The position numbers and the translations under genes were made by a program. The notes beneath the pieces were generated by a model, which made no database searches, was not told where the DNA came from, and worked only from the letters and a program-made list of their open reading frames with translations. From assembly GCF_900119495.1 (NCBI RefSeq), contig NZ_LT632435.1:668359-732358 (forward strand): 64,000 bases of DNA, read 5' to 3'. Positions 62,832 to 64,000 of the stretch are shown here, piece after piece. How positions within the stretch are numbered: the first letter of the stretch is position 1; every line of letters starts with the position of its first letter. The DNA comes from Arcanobacterium urinimassiliense. GTDB lineage: Bacteria > Actinomycetota > Actinomycetes > Actinomycetales > Actinomycetaceae.

Positions 62832-63377
62832 ATGCAGAGCCTAGATGAATTAGCGGCCACTCTCATAGCCCGTCTCCGCGCTGAGCAGGTTACTCTCGGG
62901 GTGGCAGAATCTCTAACCGGCGGTTTATTAGCAGCTACCTTGGTGAATGTGCCGGGAGCTTCGGAGGTATTTCGCGGAGGCATAGTTAGCTATGCTACGG
63001 ATGTGAAATCTGATTTGCTGGGCGTAGATAAAAATTTATTGGCCGCGCGCGGAGCAGTGGATGCCCAAGTAGCTAAAGAAATGGCTCTCGGGGCGGCTAA
63101 GCAGCTGAGGACAGATTTCGCTATTTCCACCACCGGAATTGCGGGCCCTGATCCGGTAGAGGGTAAACCAGTAGGCTTAGTTTATTTAGGTTTTGCTAGT
63201 GCGCCGCAGGTAAACGGACAGTGTGAAGTTCTCGGTAGGGAATCCGCTGATTCGTGGAGCGCAAAAGCGCTCCAAAAGAATTTTTCCGGCGACCGGCTTA
63301 CCGTGAGAAAGCTAACAGTAGCGGCCGCGCTGGAAGCCTTTTTGGTTGAATTTTCAGGTGAAATAGAGGGGCGCTAG
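62832..63377 (+). CDS. CinA C-terminal domain amidohydrolase (PncC-like)
   Basis: A 181-residue stand-alone CinA C-terminal domain, predicted nicotinamide-nucleotide amidohydrolase that recycles NMN. Key segments are VAESLTGGLLAATL, FRGGIVSYATDVKSDLLGV and STTGIAGPDPVEGKPVGLVY. The N-terminal molybdopterin-like domain of full CinA is absent. Location between pgsA and clgR is standard in actinobacteria. Confidence 0.93.
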   Translation: MQSLDELAATLIARLRAEQVTLGVAESLTGGLLAATLVNVPGASEVFRGGIVSYATDVKSDLLGVDKNLLAARGAVDAQVAKEMALGAAKQLRTDFAISTTGIAGPDPVEGKPVGLVYLGFASAPQVNGQCEVLGRESADSWSAKALQKNFSGDRLTVRKLTVAAALEAFLVEFSGEIEGR

Positions 63378-63455
63378 ATATTTTCGGGGTTCAGTAATTG
63401 AAAAGCTGGGAAGTTTTTTGCTGCTGCGGGCGTTATAAGGAGTGTAAGGGAGAAG

Positions 63456-63863
63456 ATGAAACTGACAAGCGAGGAGAAGAAAATGCAATTAAATCCGGAA
63501 GTGTCGGTGGAAGTTAAGAGCGAAACGGTACTGCTGCGCCAAGAATTGGGTGACGTGCTACGTGAGTACCGGCAGCGGCAGGGGCGCACGCTGCGGGAAG
63601 TTTCTTCTCAGGCGCGGGTCTCCTTAGGGTATCTTTCCGAAGTGGAACGCGGGCAAAAAGAAGCTTCTTCTGAACTGTTAGACGCTATTTGTACTGCTCT
63701 AAATGTGCCACTCAGTCAAGTATTGCGGGTGGTAGCAGAGCGGATAGATCGAGCGGCTGGTCGCATCACTCCGGCTATGCGCCGAGCTCAGCAAATTCGG
63801 GTAGAGATTCCAGATTCTGTACCGGAATCTTTAATTGCGAGTGAATTAGCGGCAATGAGGTAA
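63456..63863 (+). CDS. clgR: ClgR-type XRE transcriptional regulator
   Basis: HTH regulator that in related actinobacteria activates clp protease and DNA-repair genes. The protein has 135 residues with the HTH core [22 protein letters not shown] then [27 protein letters not shown], almost invariant in the family. Two starts carry an RBS: ATG 63456 (aaggga) and ATG 63483 (gaggaga). In relatives ClgR is degraded by ClpCP through its C-terminal residues; here the end is ELAAMR. DUF3046 and probably recA follow. Confidence 0.92.
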   Translation: MKLTSEEKKMQLNPEVSVEVKSETVLLRQELGDVLREYRQRQGRTLREVSSQARVSLGYLSEVERGQKEASSELLDAICTALNVPLSQVLRVVAERIDRAAGRITPAMRRAQQIRVEIPDSVPESLIASELAAMR

Positions 63864-63872
63864 CACTTGGGA

Positions 63873-64000
63873 ATGACCTACAGTGAATTCTGGGAGGTTA
63901 TGGCGCGCGTCTTTACGAAGGTGCGCGCCGATTCTCTAGCGAGTGATTTAATTTTGCCGCAGTTAGGCAATTCCTCGGCGCAGACCGCATTAGAAAATGG
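63873..64000 (+). CDS. DUF3046 family protein, cut by the window edge
   Basis: From ATG 63873 the frame reads MTYSEFWEVMARVF, then SDLILPQLGNSSAQTALENG to the last base, without a stop. SEFWxxM near the start and the xxLxxxL helices match the small DUF3046 proteins that lie between clgR and recA-recX in actinobacteria. About 42 residues are present out of an expected 60-70. A TTG at 63867 is an alternative start. Confidence 0.75.
   Translation, partial: MTYSEFWEVMARVFTKVRADSLASDLILPQLGNSSAQTALEN

Overview
The window is a chromosomal segment from an actinobacterium with mid-range G+C (roughly half, estimated by eye). Gene order and family types support this: smc-ftsY-ffh, rpsP-khpA-rimM-trmD-rplS-lepB-rnhB-DUF2469-yraN-comM-dprA-xerC, rpsB-tsf, pyrH-frr-cdsA-rlmN, dxr-ispG-proS, rimP-nusA-infB-rbfA-truB-ribF-rpsO-pnp, dapB/dapA-rnj-ftsK-pgsA-cinA-clgR-DUF3046. 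An ultrashort-stem-I ileS T-box, an FtsY with a membrane anchor, a ClgR-type regulator and DivIVA-type repeats point the same way. A low-GC member of the Actinomycetaceae is a reasonable guess, but the genus cannot be fixed from sequence alone.

Layout. 1-4.1 kb: ptsI converging on ald across a shared hairpin, then a short-chain dehydrogenase. 4.1-9.6 kb: T-box, ileS, folC, ndk. 9.6-17.6 kb: smc, a small membrane protein, ftsY, ffh and a convergent cation-efflux gene. 18-24 kb: ribosome biogenesis and secretion (rpsP, khpA, rimM, a trmD-GNAT fusion, rplS, lepB, rnhB). 24-28.6 kb: DNA uptake and recombination (yraN, comM, dprA, xerC) facing a secreted M23-like protein. 29-31 kb: rpsB-tsf. 31-32.6 kb: an MFS exporter on the minus strand. 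33-39.6 kb: pyrH, frr, cdsA, rlmN, a DivIVA-repeat protein, dxr and ispG. 39.8-54 kb: proS and the nusA-infB-pnp supercluster, with minus-strand genes for a membrane-anchored hypothetical and a DUF421 protein. 54-64 kb: M16 protease, dapB, GNAT, dapA, rnj, ftsK, pgsA, cinA, clgR, and a DUF3046 gene cut by the window edge.

Most genes serve translation, RNA processing, protein targeting, chromosome segregation, isoprenoid and phospholipid synthesis, and lysine/peptidoglycan precursor synthesis. Many are coupled by ATGA/TGATG overlaps or 0-3 nt spacing. A recurring feature is a TAnnnT -10 box placed so that transcription would begin at or next to the start codon, with no Shine-Dalgarno sequence. 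This suggests leaderless mRNAs for ndk, a small membrane protein, proS, rimP, a Cys-rich mini-protein, dapB, dapA and pgsA, and less clearly for ispG, rnj and the minus-strand GNAT gene. Several gene starts were reset from the longest open frame using this pattern, RBS position or family numbering: ald, ileS, rpsP, lepB, the M23 gene, the MFS gene, rlmN, proS, nusA, truB and dapA.

I found no CRISPR array, insertion sequence, prophage, toxin-antitoxin module, tRNA or rRNA gene, and no clear new multi-gene system. The most interesting items are the TrmD-acetyltransferase fusion, the set of leaderless promoters, the leaderless Cys-rich gene coupled to ribF, a structured rplS leader, a possible start-codon hairpin in infB, and several short tandem repeats between genes.
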